A stretch of DNA of 64,000 nt, from contig NZ_CAJXWX010000023.1 of NCBI RefSeq assembly GCF_913062585.1, positions 1 to 64,000 on the forward strand, in the 5' to 3' direction. The position numbers and the translations under genes were made by a program. Positions 26,987 to 36,056 of the stretch are shown here, piece by piece. Below the pieces are notes generated by a model. The model saw only the letters and a list, made by a program, of their open reading frames with translations, was not told where the DNA came from and made no database searches. The stretch's first letter is position 1. Every line of letters begins with the position of its first letter. The stretch comes from an uncultured Sphingomonas sp. GTDB taxonomy: Bacteria > Pseudomonadota > Alphaproteobacteria > Sphingomonadales > Sphingomonadaceae.

Positions 26987-28069
26987 TCACGCCGGTGTCC
27001 GCCGGGCGTTCGCCAGGCCGTCGCGATAGGCCGCCAGATGCTGCCGGGCGGCCAGGTCCGGCGCGAAGGCCGACAGGTCGCAGGTCGCGCCCTCGCGCCG
27101 CCGCGCCACGACCGTCCGCGCGCGCCGCAATATGTCGGTCGACAGCGGACCGTCATAGAGGAACAGCCATTCCTCGCCGACCAGGGCCTGTATCTCGCTG
27201 TTCACCGGGCTGCGCACCGCGATGACGGGCACGTTCAGCGACAGCGCGGTATAGATGGTGCCCGAGTTGAAATAATCGGTCCCCGGAAAGACGAGCACGT
27301 CCGAACAGGCGTGAAGCCGCGCCATCTCGTCCTCGGGGATGCGGTCATAGCGGCGCAGGCTGTTGGGATTGTCGGCCAGTATGGCCTCCAATTGCTCGCG
27401 CATATCGTCGGTGGCGCCGCCCGCCAGGATCAGGAAATTGCCGTCCTGCTCCAGGCCGCGAAACGCCTCGGCCAGGATCTCGGGCGACTTGTTGGCGCGC
27501 ATCCGGCCCAGAAAGGCATAGACGAACTGCCCCTCGGCCGCACCGTAGCGGGCCAGCCCGGCGGTGTCGAAGGGCTGCGGCGGATAGACCGTGCGATAAT
27601 GCGGGTGGCGTCCCAGATGGAACGGCTTGTCGCGCAGCATGGGCAATGCGGCCTTTACCGGGGCGATACCCGCCTCGGTCAGGCTGATGACCGCGTCCAC
27701 CTCGTTCAGGAAACGGGCGAGCAGGCGGCTGGTGAAGGGATCGTCGCGCAGCCGCTGTTCGTGGGGCGTGATGTCATGCGCGGTCCAGACGAGCTTGCCG
27801 CCGCCGCGCTTGACCCGCCGGATCGTCCACCAGAGCAGTTGCGCCGCCCACCAGCCGCGCAGGCCCTGGCCGCGCCGGGCATGGATATGGCCCAGCACCT
27901 CGGGCCAATGGACGTGGAAGACGTCGGCAGGCCCTGAGGGAACCGCCTTTTTCCAGGGGCGGACCTCGACGTCCAGCGCGCGCAGACCGTCGACCAGCAC
28001 GTCCAGATAGCGGTTCTCGCTGGCATTGCCCTGGGCGGGGAACATCAGGACGCGAAGGGGTTCAGGCAC
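26987..28069 (-). CDS. glycosyltransferase (GT-B type)
   Basis: Cytosolic or membrane-associated glycosyltransferase of 360 aa. LRVLMFPAQGNASENRYLDVLVDGL opens an N-terminal Rossmann domain with DVFHVHWPEVLGH. The C-terminal domain begins FVYAFLGRMRANKSPEILAEAF and holds a donor-site region FPGTDYFNSGTIYTALSLNVPVIA. It belongs to the retaining GT4-like group. Its start overlaps the flippase stop by eight bases. Donor and acceptor are unknown. Confidence 0.85.
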   Translation of the reverse strand: MPEPLRVLMFPAQGNASENRYLDVLVDGLRALDVEVRPWKKAVPSGPADVFHVHWPEVLGHIHARRGQGLRGWWAAQLLWWTIRRVKRGGGKLVWTAHDITPHEQRLRDDPFTSRLLARFLNEVDAVISLTEAGIAPVKAALPMLRDKPFHLGRHPHYRTVYPPQPFDTAGLARYGAAEGQFVYAFLGRMRANKSPEILAEAFRGLEQDGNFLILAGGATDDMREQLEAILADNPNSLRRYDRIPEDEMARLHACSDVLVFPGTDYFNSGTIYTALSLNVPVIAVRSPVNSEIQALVGEEWLFLYDGPLSTDILRRARTVVARRREGATCDLSAFAPDLAARQHLAAYRDGLANARRTPA

Positions 28070-29399
28070 GGCCTTGCCTCCAGATGACGGGCATCAGGCC
28101 CGCGAGTCCCGCCCGCCAGTCGGGCAGGATGTCGAGTTGCAGCTTGCGGCTGTTGGCCAGCACCGGGAACAGCCCCGCCGTCGCCGATGCGCACAGCACG
28201 CTGACCGCGACGCCCTCCCCGCCGAAGAGCCACCCGGCCGGGATGCCCAGGACCAGCATGACGACCAGGGCCGAGATCGTGCCGATCGCATTGTAGCGCA
28301 GCACCCCTTGCGCGACGGCGGCATTTTCCACCGGCATGGCCCAGATATGGATGGCGGCGCCGATCGCGGTCAGCGCGGCGAACAGCAGATAATGGCTATG
28401 GATGCCGCCGAGCATGATCCAGGCGGCGAGCGGCGAGGTGAGTATGACGCCCACCGCCACCGCCGCCGCGCCCAGGCTGAAACGGGCATAGGTCAGCCGG
28501 TAGAAGGCGGCGAAGGCCGCCCGCCCCTCCGCCGCGCGATTGACGAGCGCCGGGCCCAGCGGCTGGGCGATATAGACGAACAGGACACGCGGCTGGTTGG
28601 CCAGGCGATAGGCGATCTCATACTGTCCCAGCAGCGCGGCGCCGCCGAAGCGCGACATCAGGAACCGGATCGAGGTTTCGAAGCCCGCCCACGCGATGGA
28701 GGGAATCTGCAACCCGGCGCCGAACCGTATGACCTCGCGCGCCAGCGTCGCGTCGAAGCGGAACAGCCGGCGCAGCCGCACGCCGCCCGAGAATTTGAGC
28801 AGGACGAACGTCCCCGCCAGCACGAAGCAATAGCCGACGATCTGGGCATGGGCGAGGCCGACCAGCCCCCTTTGCCCGATCCAGATCCACGACAATATGC
28901 CCTGCACCACCATGCCGGTCATCACCAGCTGGCTCTTGCGGAACCCCAGATGCAGGCCCGTCAGGCAGCCCGAGCAGGTCAGGGAGATGACCAGCAGGAA
29001 ATAGCAGGCGGAGGAAAAGGGCAGGATCGCGCGTGCTTCGGCCAGCATGTCGGCCTGTACGATCGCGGGCAGCGCGACATACATGATCGCATAGATCGCG
29101 GCGGACACCAGCAGATAGAAGGGGATGGTGACGAACACGACGATCGCGATCACCTTTTCGATATCGTCGCGCAGGCCCTTGGCATGGGCGCGGGCCAGAT
29201 AGCGGCTGATCCCGCCGGTCAGCCCGAAATCGAAGAACCCCGCCACCTGCGCGGCGGCCATCAGCACCGCCCACAGCCCCATCTGCGCCGTACCCAGCGT
29301 GCCGACGATATAGCGCATGACCAATAGCTGGATCGCGGTCACGGAGGCGAATTCCGCGACCACCCAGATCATGTTCGTCTTGAAGCTGGCCAGCCGCAT
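28062..29399 (-). CDS. oligosaccharide flippase (Wzx type)
   Basis: Polytopic membrane protein of 445 aa with about twelve to fourteen helices and the MATE-like opening FKTNMIWVVAEFASVTAIQLLVMRYIVGTLGTAQMGLW...VAGFFDFGLTGGISRYLA. Such proteins flip undecaprenyl-linked repeat units to the periplasm. It is the only flippase-like gene in the window. It overlaps the following transferase gene by eight bases and follows another by 97 bases. Confidence 0.88.
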   Translation of the reverse strand: MRLASFKTNMIWVVAEFASVTAIQLLVMRYIVGTLGTAQMGLWAVLMAAAQVAGFFDFGLTGGISRYLARAHAKGLRDDIEKVIAIVVFVTIPFYLLVSAAIYAIMYVALPAIVQADMLAEARAILPFSSACYFLLVISLTCSGCLTGLHLGFRKSQLVMTGMVVQGILSWIWIGQRGLVGLAHAQIVGYCFVLAGTFVLLKFSGGVRLRRLFRFDATLAREVIRFGAGLQIPSIAWAGFETSIRFLMSRFGGAALLGQYEIAYRLANQPRVLFVYIAQPLGPALVNRAAEGRAAFAAFYRLTYARFSLGAAAVAVGVILTSPLAAWIMLGGIHSHYLLFAALTAIGAAIHIWAMPVENAAVAQGVLRYNAIGTISALVVMLVLGIPAGWLFGGEGVAVSVLCASATAGLFPVLANSRKLQLDILPDWRAGLAGLMPVIWRQGRA

Positions 29400-29496
29400 A
29401 AATGGTCTTCAGTGCTCGGGATCATCGCTGTGTCGCACCTGGCGGCGATGATCGGCAAGGCGGCAAAACCGGCGCACCGTCCGGTTTCGACACGCT

Positions 29497-30654
29497 TCAG
29501 GCGGCGCTATGGCGATGAAAGGGGGCGGGGCGGGGGCCACGCGCATAGACATGCGCCATGATGTCCAACAGATAATGCGCACCCGCCTCGGCGCTGATAC
29601 GCGACATCGCCCATTGGCGGCGGCGTTCGCGCATCGCGGGTGTCAGGCGATCGGGCTGGCCCGCCCTGACGATGGCATCGGCCAGCGCCCCCGGCGATCC
29701 TGCGGGCACGACTTCGCCGCGCAGCGGATCGTCGAGGCAGATCGACCCGCCGACCCGCTCGCTCGCCACCACCAGCGTGCCGGACATCAGCCCCTCGCTG
29801 ACGACCGCCGCCCAGCCGTCGTTCATGGTCGTCGACGGCACGACCAATATGTCGAGCGCGTGCAGGAAGGCGGGGATCGCCGACATCGGCAGGACACCCG
29901 CATAGTCCAGCAGGCCCTGGTCCGCCGCCGCCATGACCGCCGGCTCCCGTTCGCCGCGCCCCGCGACGCGTGCGGCGAAACGGCCGGGCAGCCGGCGCAG
30001 CGCGGCCAGGAAGACGTCGATGCCCTTGCTCGGCGTCAACCGCCCGACATAGCCGATGCGGACGCGATCCGGATCCACCTGTCGGTCGGGACGGCGGACA
30101 AGGCCGGTGACGAAATAGGCGAAGTCGAAAATCCTGGCGCGGGAATAGCCCCCCAGCCGGAACCAGCGCGGGCCGTGTCGCCCCACCGCCAGCACGAAAT
30201 CGGCCGAGCGACGCAGCCGTCCCTCGGTCAACCAGGTCTGGGCCAGGCGCGCCATGCCCGAAATCCCCTCCAGCACGCGGGGTTCGGAGAACAGGCCATA
30301 GCGGGCGCCGCGCTTCTGCGCCTCGGCCAGGGCGGCGACGATGACGGGCACGCGGCGCATCCCCATCATGATATGGATGGCATCGGCGGGCGCCGTGTCG
30401 AAGATATGGGCGATCGCGGCCGCATCCGGGGCGATCGTGACATCGACGCCCTGATGATCCGGTATCTGCCATCCCTGATCGACCCGCTCCGGCGCCAGAT
30501 CGCATTGCGCGATCGACCGGATGGCGTTCACGCGCGGATCGCGGGACAAGGCCAGCGCCAGCGGCATCATGTGCGCCGATACTTCGGGTTCCCAGATGAT
30601 GAACGTCCAGCCGCCCCCCGACCCCGCCCGCATGTCAGTCGCCCCCTTCAGCAT
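29497..30654 (-). CDS. glycosyltransferase (GT-B type)
   Basis: A 385-aa glycosyltransferase. The C-terminal donor domain starts RIGYVGRLTPSKGIDVFLAAL and contains FLHALDILVVPSTTMNDGWAAVVSEGLMSGTLVVAS, the GT4-like E-x7-E region. The N-terminal domain (WTFIIWEPEVSAHMMPLALALSR) is less standard. ATG 30654 is preferred because GGAGG lies six bases upstream. It is part of the minus-strand EPS run. Confidence 0.85.
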   Translation of the reverse strand: MLKGATDMRAGSGGGWTFIIWEPEVSAHMMPLALALSRDPRVNAIRSIAQCDLAPERVDQGWQIPDHQGVDVTIAPDAAAIAHIFDTAPADAIHIMMGMRRVPVIVAALAEAQKRGARYGLFSEPRVLEGISGMARLAQTWLTEGRLRRSADFVLAVGRHGPRWFRLGGYSRARIFDFAYFVTGLVRRPDRQVDPDRVRIGYVGRLTPSKGIDVFLAALRRLPGRFAARVAGRGEREPAVMAAADQGLLDYAGVLPMSAIPAFLHALDILVVPSTTMNDGWAAVVSEGLMSGTLVVASERVGGSICLDDPLRGEVVPAGSPGALADAIVRAGQPDRLTPAMRERRRQWAMSRISAEAGAHYLLDIMAHVYARGPRPAPFHRHSAA

Positions 30655-30753
30655 AACTGGCCTCCGCCCTAATCGGCACATGATGACCCGACCATGAGGG
30701 ATTGATCCATATTAGGAGAAAGTGACCAAAGTGGGTACTTCGACCGAAATATT

Positions 30754-31902
30754 CTAAAGCGTCCCTTCATACATGGCCAAAAGCGTCCGACCGACGCGTT
30801 CGGACGAATAAGTCCCTGCAATCAATCGGCGACTGGCCGCGGCACGTTCGGCATGGCGTTCCGGGCCTTCGTCCGCCGCCTGTGCCAGGGCCGATGCGAT
30901 CCCATCAGGGGAGACATCGCAGCATATCGCCGCGCCGGTCGAAAAGCCCAGCGGCAGGTTGCATTCCTGCGTCATGATCGTCGGTACGCCGCCGCTCCAC
31001 GACTCGAGGATCGCCAGCGGCAGGCCCTCGCTCTTCGAGGGCAGCAGCATGTAATCGGCGGCGGCGAAGGATCGCCATTTGTCCGCGCCATATTGCGGCC
31101 CGGCATAAAGAACGCTGCCGGTCTCGGATTGCGCCTCGGCCACCAGCGCCTCGAACTCGGGGAAATCATCGACCCAGCCGCAAAAGACCAGCAGCGCCTC
31201 GTCCCGCCATCCGCTGCGCGCGGCCGCCAGCCGGCGCCAGGCCTGAACCAACTCCTCCACGCCCTTCTTGCGGTGGATCCGGCCGAAGAACAGGAAGATC
31301 TTGCGACCGGCATGGCTGTCCGCCCACCAGCCGGGATGTTGCCCGTCATGCGGCGGTGCGGGGGGCACCAGATTGGGCACCTCGTCCAGCCGCGCCTGCG
31401 GGTATAGCGCGCGAACGTCGCGCCCTTCATTGTCGGTCAGGACGTGAACCGTTGCCGCCCGGCGGAACAGATCGTCCTGGAACAGCCGCGACACCCAATG
31501 CTTCAGCCGGGGCGACCGCTTCAGGATCCAGGGCTCGACCATGCCATGGGGGGCGATGACCACCGGCTTGCCGGTGCGCCGATGCCAGCGCAGCGCCGAC
31601 CAGCCATGCGCGGCCCAGATGCCATGGACGTGCAGGACGTCGAGATCCGCGGCCTCCATCAGGCCCGCCAGACGCGGTGCGACGGGAAAGCGGCGCACGC
31701 CATAGGCCTTGGCCAGATGGACGGTCGCCAGGCCGTCGAAGCGGCGGCTGTCCTCCCGCGAATAGGCGTCCTCGGCGGCGAAGATGTGAAGCGCATGGCC
31801 TTCGCCGCGATCGGCGATCGCCTCGCAGAAGCGATGCATGGCCTCGCTGACGCCGCCATTGGCCCGGCTCATGCTCTGGGCGACCATTCCGATCCGCATC
31901 AT
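30754..31902 (-). CDS. glycosyltransferase family 4-like
   Basis: A 382-aa GT4-like enzyme. The acceptor domain has ANGGVSEAMHRFCEAI and DVLHVHGIWAAHGWSAL; the donor domain begins FLFFGRIHRKKGVEELVQAW and has LLPSKSEGLPLAILESWSGGVP. A poly-G Shine-Dalgarno precedes ATG-ATG. It follows the next upstream transferase gene by 19 bases. The substrate is not assignable. Confidence 0.88.
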   Translation of the reverse strand: MMRIGMVAQSMSRANGGVSEAMHRFCEAIADRGEGHALHIFAAEDAYSREDSRRFDGLATVHLAKAYGVRRFPVAPRLAGLMEAADLDVLHVHGIWAAHGWSALRWHRRTGKPVVIAPHGMVEPWILKRSPRLKHWVSRLFQDDLFRRAATVHVLTDNEGRDVRALYPQARLDEVPNLVPPAPPHDGQHPGWWADSHAGRKIFLFFGRIHRKKGVEELVQAWRRLAAARSGWRDEALLVFCGWVDDFPEFEALVAEAQSETGSVLYAGPQYGADKWRSFAAADYMLLPSKSEGLPLAILESWSGGVPTIMTQECNLPLGFSTGAAICCDVSPDGIASALAQAADEGPERHAERAAASRRLIAGTYSSERVGRTLLAMYEGTL

Positions 31903-31921
31903 TCCCCCCTTTGTGGCTCGC

Positions 31922-33061
31922 CTAGGTCACGCTGCGCCGGGCGTTCACGACCCGGTGCAGCGCCTCGGACAGGATCCGCGCCTGCGCCTTGGGATTCCAC
32001 CGGTCGCGGGTCGTCGCCCGACAGGCCGCGCGCACCGTCGCGCGGTCGGGCGCCTGCGCCAGCCAGTCGGCGATCGTATCGGCCAGGCTCCCCGCATCGC
32101 CGTTGGTGAAAAAGGCGCCGGTCCGCCCCGGCTCGATCGCCTCCACCTCCGGCATCTGGTCGTCCAGCGTACCGTGGGTGATGGCGGGCGTGCCGTACAT
32201 CAGCGAATGCAGCGCGGTCAGCCCGATCTTGCCCGGCGAGACGGTCAGGTCGGCATGATAGAGCAGCGGCCCGGTGATCGTCTCGTCATAACAGGCGCCG
32301 TGGAAGATCGCCGCGATGCTAAGGCGTCGCGCCTGGTCCTCCAGCGCCTGCCGCTCGGGCCCGTCGCCCAGCAGCAGGATGTTGATCGGCCGGCCCCGCT
32401 CGGCCAGCCGCGCGGCGGCGTCGAGCAGCAGGTGGAACCGGCATTTGTCGGTCAGCCGCGCGGTGCATACGATCAGCGGGCGATCGGGGTCGGCGAAGCG
32501 GCGCTGCGGGATATGGTCGTCCAGTTCGCCCCGTTCGATCCGGGCGATGATGGCGTCGGCCTGGTCCACCGACAGGCTGTTATAGACGACGGTGATATCC
32601 TCGTCCTTCCACCCCGCCGCCATGCCCAGCCGCTTTCCGCGCTCGGCATAGAGCAGCAGGTGATCGGCCAGGCGATAAAAACCATGGCGGAACAGGCGCT
32701 TCGGCCCTGTGTCCTGGCGCAGCCAGCCATGGCCCCAGAACAGGACGGGAATGCCGCGCAGCCGCGCCAGCGGGGCGGCGATCCATGTCGACAGGTGATT
32801 GGGATTGGCCAGCAGGACGATCGCGTCATAGCGTCCGGTCAGCGCAGCCCGAACCGCGCCTCCCTGCCACAACAGACGACCGATCGACGTCGACCGCGCG
32901 ATCACGAACCGGCCGAGGCGCGATATGTCGAGATGCTCGATCCCCTCCAGCCGCTCGCCGCTTCCATAGAAGCTATAGGCGATGGCCGGGTCGGCATCCA
33001 TTTCGAGCGCGACGGGCAGCCGGTAATGGGGCCATACCTGATAGATGACCGCTACCCGCAT
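31922..33061 (-). CDS. glycosyltransferase (GT-B type)
   Basis: A 379-aa enzyme starting MRVAVIYQVWPHYRLPV, typical of transferases acting near the membrane (LFWGHGWLRQDTGPKRLFRHGFYRLADHL is an amphipathic basic segment). Donor domain: LIVCTARLTDKCRFHLLLDAA, LLLGDGPERQALE and PGKIGLTALHSLMYGTPAI. ATG 33061 is chosen because GGAGG lies six bases upstream; the frame extends upstream without coding character. Confidence 0.85.
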   Translation of the reverse strand: MRVAVIYQVWPHYRLPVALEMDADPAIAYSFYGSGERLEGIEHLDISRLGRFVIARSTSIGRLLWQGGAVRAALTGRYDAIVLLANPNHLSTWIAAPLARLRGIPVLFWGHGWLRQDTGPKRLFRHGFYRLADHLLLYAERGKRLGMAAGWKDEDITVVYNSLSVDQADAIIARIERGELDDHIPQRRFADPDRPLIVCTARLTDKCRFHLLLDAAARLAERGRPINILLLGDGPERQALEDQARRLSIAAIFHGACYDETITGPLLYHADLTVSPGKIGLTALHSLMYGTPAITHGTLDDQMPEVEAIEPGRTGAFFTNGDAGSLADTIADWLAQAPDRATVRAACRATTRDRWNPKAQARILSEALHRVVNARRSVT

Positions 33062-33258
33062 CCTCGCATCCTCCGCCCCGACATGGGCATATTCTGAAGT
33101 CGGGAAGACGGCATCGCAATGACGCGATGGGCCATGTTCGGGACGGAATAGGCGACTTGTCCCCATTTCGGGACGATCCCGGCACCTGTCTGCCATAGAC
33201 GCCCGTCCCGACCGGCGGGTTGCCAAGGCTCGGACAGGCCGGGCGATGGAGGTTGCGG

Positions 33259-33840
33259 TCATGCGGCGTCGAACCGGATATGCCGCGGGCGGAGCGGCCG
33301 GGCCGGGTTGCCCGCCGCGATGGTCCAGGCGGCGATGTCGCGCATCGCCACCGCGCGCGCGCCCAGCACCGCACCGTCGCCGATCGTCACGCCCGGGCCG
33401 ACAAAGGCCTCTGCCGCCACCCAGGCGCGGGTGCCGATGACGATCGGGCGGGTATGAAGCTGGAAGGCCGGGCTTTCGACGTCATGCGTGCCCGCGCACA
33501 GATGCGCGCCCTGCGACACGATCGCATAGGCGCCCAGCCGGATCGGCGCCATCGCATAGATGGTCGTGCGCGGCCCGATCACCGAATGATCCTCCATGGT
33601 CAGATTGGCGGGCGACCAGATCCGCGCGCTGCCATAGACGATCGCGGTCGGCGCGATCCGGGCGCCGAACAAACGCAGGATCAGGCGGCGCCAGCCGCGC
33701 AGCGGCGGCGGCGTCCAGGCGGCGAGCAACCCCCAGGTGACGATGAAGGCCAGCCGGTAGAGCCGATTGCGCCGTGAAAAGCTGGCCCCGCCGTCCCAGA
33801 TGGTCTTGTCCCGCGTTTCCAGCGGCGTACCGGCTACCAT
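33259..33840 (-). CDS. WcaF-like hexapeptide acetyltransferase
   Basis: A 193-aa left-handed beta-helix acetyltransferase of the colanic-acid WcaF/NodL type, expected to O-acetylate a sugar of the repeat unit with acetyl-CoA. It shows an N-terminal Trp/Arg-rich segment (SRRNRLYRLAFIVTWGLLAAW), hexapeptide repeats (IAPTAIVYGSARIWSPANLTMEDHSVIGP, VVIG-type turns), the catalytic His region CAGTHDVESPAF and GAVAMRDI-like final coils. The start is uncertain: MVAGTPLE at 33840 is used. It appears to be the first gene of the minus-strand run. Confidence 0.83.
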   Translation of the reverse strand: MVAGTPLETRDKTIWDGGASFSRRNRLYRLAFIVTWGLLAAWTPPPLRGWRRLILRLFGARIAPTAIVYGSARIWSPANLTMEDHSVIGPRTTIYAMAPIRLGAYAIVSQGAHLCAGTHDVESPAFQLHTRPIVIGTRAWVAAEAFVGPGVTIGDGAVLGARAVAMRDIAAWTIAAGNPARPLRPRHIRFDAA

Positions 33841-34149
33841 GATCGTGCGATGCTCCCGGCCGCGACCGGGGGCGGCCGGGCGGCGGCGTACCGGTCCGAA
33901 GACGCCCTGCGCCTTCGTCGGATCGCTGCCCGCCCCTACCCCCCGGTTTCCACGGTGACGAAAGGGATCGCGTGCGGGCCGGACCCTGTCAACCGACGGC
34001 AGGACGCGGCTGTCCCTGAATGAGGCGGCCTGCCCATCCGGTCGGCCTTCGTCATTTTGTTGGATCGGCCAGACGGTCATGCGCTTGTCGTGTTGGAAAT
34101 CCGGTTATAGATGGTTGCGCTAGAACAAATGGCGAACAAGGGGCGCGAT
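33841..34149. other. divergent intergenic region
   Basis: About 309 bases between the WcaF-like gene (minus) and the phage-tail-like pair (plus). No gene was recognised. Promoters for both directions are expected here; AT-richer sequence at 34050-34115 precedes the plus-strand genes, but no clear hexamers were found. Confidence 0.4.
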
Positions 34150-34578
34150 ATGGCTGGCCTGATCGATCAACCCGCGGAATATGTACCGCTTCACGCGCTC
34201 GCCTTCGGGGCGCTCGGCACGCCCGGCGTCGTGGTGGATGCGGGCAACCCGCTGCCCGTACGCGTCGCGGGCACGGCGTCTCCGGCGACACCGCTGGCCG
34301 GCGTGGCGACCGGCGCGGCGATCCTGGGGCCGTTTCTGCCCGCGCTGTCCTGGCCGATCTGGGTCAGCCTGTCCGGCGCATGGACGGGGCAGGTACAATT
34401 GCTGCGTTCGGTCGATGGCGGTGCGACGAAGCTGCCGCTGACCGTCGCGGGACAGCCCTGGGCCAGCTATACCGCGCCGGCCAACGAGATCGCCGTCGAG
34501 GAGACGGTTGCGGGCGCCAGCTATTATCTGTCGGTCGCGCTGACCGGCGGCACGCTGACCTATCGGGTGGCGCAATGA
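34150..34578 (+). CDS. phage-tail-like hypothetical protein
   Basis: A 142-aa protein without signal peptide or membrane helix, rich in small residues and beta-strand patterns (VVVDAGNPLPVRVAG, WPIWVSLSGAWTGQVQLLRSVDGGATKLPLTVAGQPWASYTA, YYLSVALTGGTLTYRVAQ). This wording recalls small proteins encoded next to tail-fibre hydrolases in phages of alphaproteobacteria; that is from memory, not a search. AAGGGGCG precedes ATG 34150; ATG 34129 and 34111 are alternatives. It overlaps the next gene (ATGA). Confidence 0.65.
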   Translation: MAGLIDQPAEYVPLHALAFGALGTPGVVVDAGNPLPVRVAGTASPATPLAGVATGAAILGPFLPALSWPIWVSLSGAWTGQVQLLRSVDGGATKLPLTVAGQPWASYTAPANEIAVEETVAGASYYLSVALTGGTLTYRVAQ

Positions 34579-36020
34579 GCGCGGACGTCATCGCACGCGG
34601 GCTGGTGGCGCAGGCGCGACAGAGCGCCGCGACCGACCTGGCGCTGACCCGGTTGCGCGGGGCGATGCGCCAGGCGCGGGACGGCGCCGTCTTCGCCCAG
34701 CCGCCGCTGATCGCACCGCCTGCCTGGAGCGCCTCCACCGCCTATGCCAAGGGGCAGATGGTGGCCGCCAACGGCAATTGCTATGTCGCGGTGACGGCCG
34801 GGACGAGCGCATCGAGCGGCGCCGGCCCCGCCGCCCGGACGGTCAATGGCGGCGGCGCGATCGCGGATGGCGGTGTGCTCTGGACCTATTTCGGGCCGGT
34901 GCGGATCACCGTGAACGACGCCGCTGCGCCGACCCTGACCCAGAGCGCGACCGACCCGGCCTTCGGCATCACTATCACCTACAAGGCCTATCCGCAATCG
35001 TTCGCGCTCTACGGCGCCTATGGCTCGAGTTTCGACGGGGCAAACCGGCTGATCCCGAACGGCTTCGGTGCGAAGCCGGGCCAGCCCGGACCGGCGGCGG
35101 GGCGGCGGATCGAATTCTGTTCGGACGGCGCGAACGTGATGGTCAGTCTGGCCGGATCGAATGCCGCCAGCTTCTGCCGCGTGGCGGTCGACCAATATGA
35201 CGGCCGGGGGCTTCGCCTCGTGACGCCGGGATCGCTGCTCAGCGCGTCGCCCTTCATCCGGCTGGGCTGGGCGACCGCGGAGAAGCGTCGTTACGTCGTC
35301 TTTCTGAGTACGGCCAATTACGATGTCTTTGCGGGCGTCCAGGTCGATAATGGCGCGACCGTCTGGGCGCCCGTGGTCGCCGATCCGCTGCGCGCCGTGC
35401 TGATTGCGGACAGTATCGTGGCGGGATCGGGCTTCGGGCCGTTCCTGGCGGGCAACGACATCGCCACGCGACTGGCGCTGGGCCTGGGCATCGCCGACAT
35501 CTGGGGTTTCGCGGCTGGCGGCACGGGTGAGTTGAACCCCGGCGCGGCGGGGCTGTCCACCTTCGTGCAGCGACTGCCCGAGGCGATGGCGCTGAAGCCC
35601 GATCTGTGGCTGATTCTGGGGTCGTGCAATGATCGCAGCGCCAATGGCTATACGGGAGCGGCGCTGAGCGCGCAGGTGACCGCGACGATGCAGGCGATTC
35701 GCAGCGGCGGCGCGACCGCGCCGATCATTCGCGGCGGGGCGTGGCCGATCGCAGACAGCGCCGACATCGCGGCGTGCGAGGCGGCGATCAAGGCGGGCTA
35801 TGACGCCTTCGCCGCGACCGATCCCTATCCGCATGGCTATGTGCCCGTCAGCGCCGCGACCCCGCCGATCATCACGCGCGGCTATAATAATGGCGGCGGC
35901 GTGCTGATGAGCAATGTGAACCAGTATCTGGGCGGTGACGGTCATCCCACCGACTGGGGCATCGCCCATGCCGCGAACCGCCTGGTCGAGGGGATTGCGG
36001 GCGCGCCGGGCACGGCATGA
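34575..36020 (+). CDS. SGNH/GDSL hydrolase with phage-tail-like N-terminus
   Basis: A 481-aa protein. Residues about 50-110 (PAWSASTAYAKGQMVAANGNCYVAVTAG...GGVLWTYFG) form a carbohydrate-binding-like module common in phage tail proteins. After a beta region, the SGNH fold shows block I LIADSIVAGSGFG, block III LILGSCND and block V GDGHPTDWG, so Ser, Asn and Asp/His are in place. Likely activity is an esterase or deacetylase on a polysaccharide. It has no signal peptide, which is odd for an EPS enzyme and fits a phage origin. It converges on the polymerase gene with a 36-base gap. Confidence 0.8.
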   Translation: MSADVIARGLVAQARQSAATDLALTRLRGAMRQARDGAVFAQPPLIAPPAWSASTAYAKGQMVAANGNCYVAVTAGTSASSGAGPAARTVNGGGAIADGGVLWTYFGPVRITVNDAAAPTLTQSATDPAFGITITYKAYPQSFALYGAYGSSFDGANRLIPNGFGAKPGQPGPAAGRRIEFCSDGANVMVSLAGSNAASFCRVAVDQYDGRGLRLVTPGSLLSASPFIRLGWATAEKRRYVVFLSTANYDVFAGVQVDNGATVWAPVVADPLRAVLIADSIVAGSGFGPFLAGNDIATRLALGLGIADIWGFAAGGTGELNPGAAGLSTFVQRLPEAMALKPDLWLILGSCNDRSANGYTGAALSAQVTATMQAIRSGGATAPIIRGGAWPIADSADIAACEAAIKAGYDAFAATDPYPHGYVPVSAATPPIITRGYNNGGGVLMSNVNQYLGGDGHPTDWGIAHAANRLVEGIAGAPGTA

Positions 36021-36056
36021 CCTCTCCCCGCACCGGTGCTGGCGACGATCCGTGCG

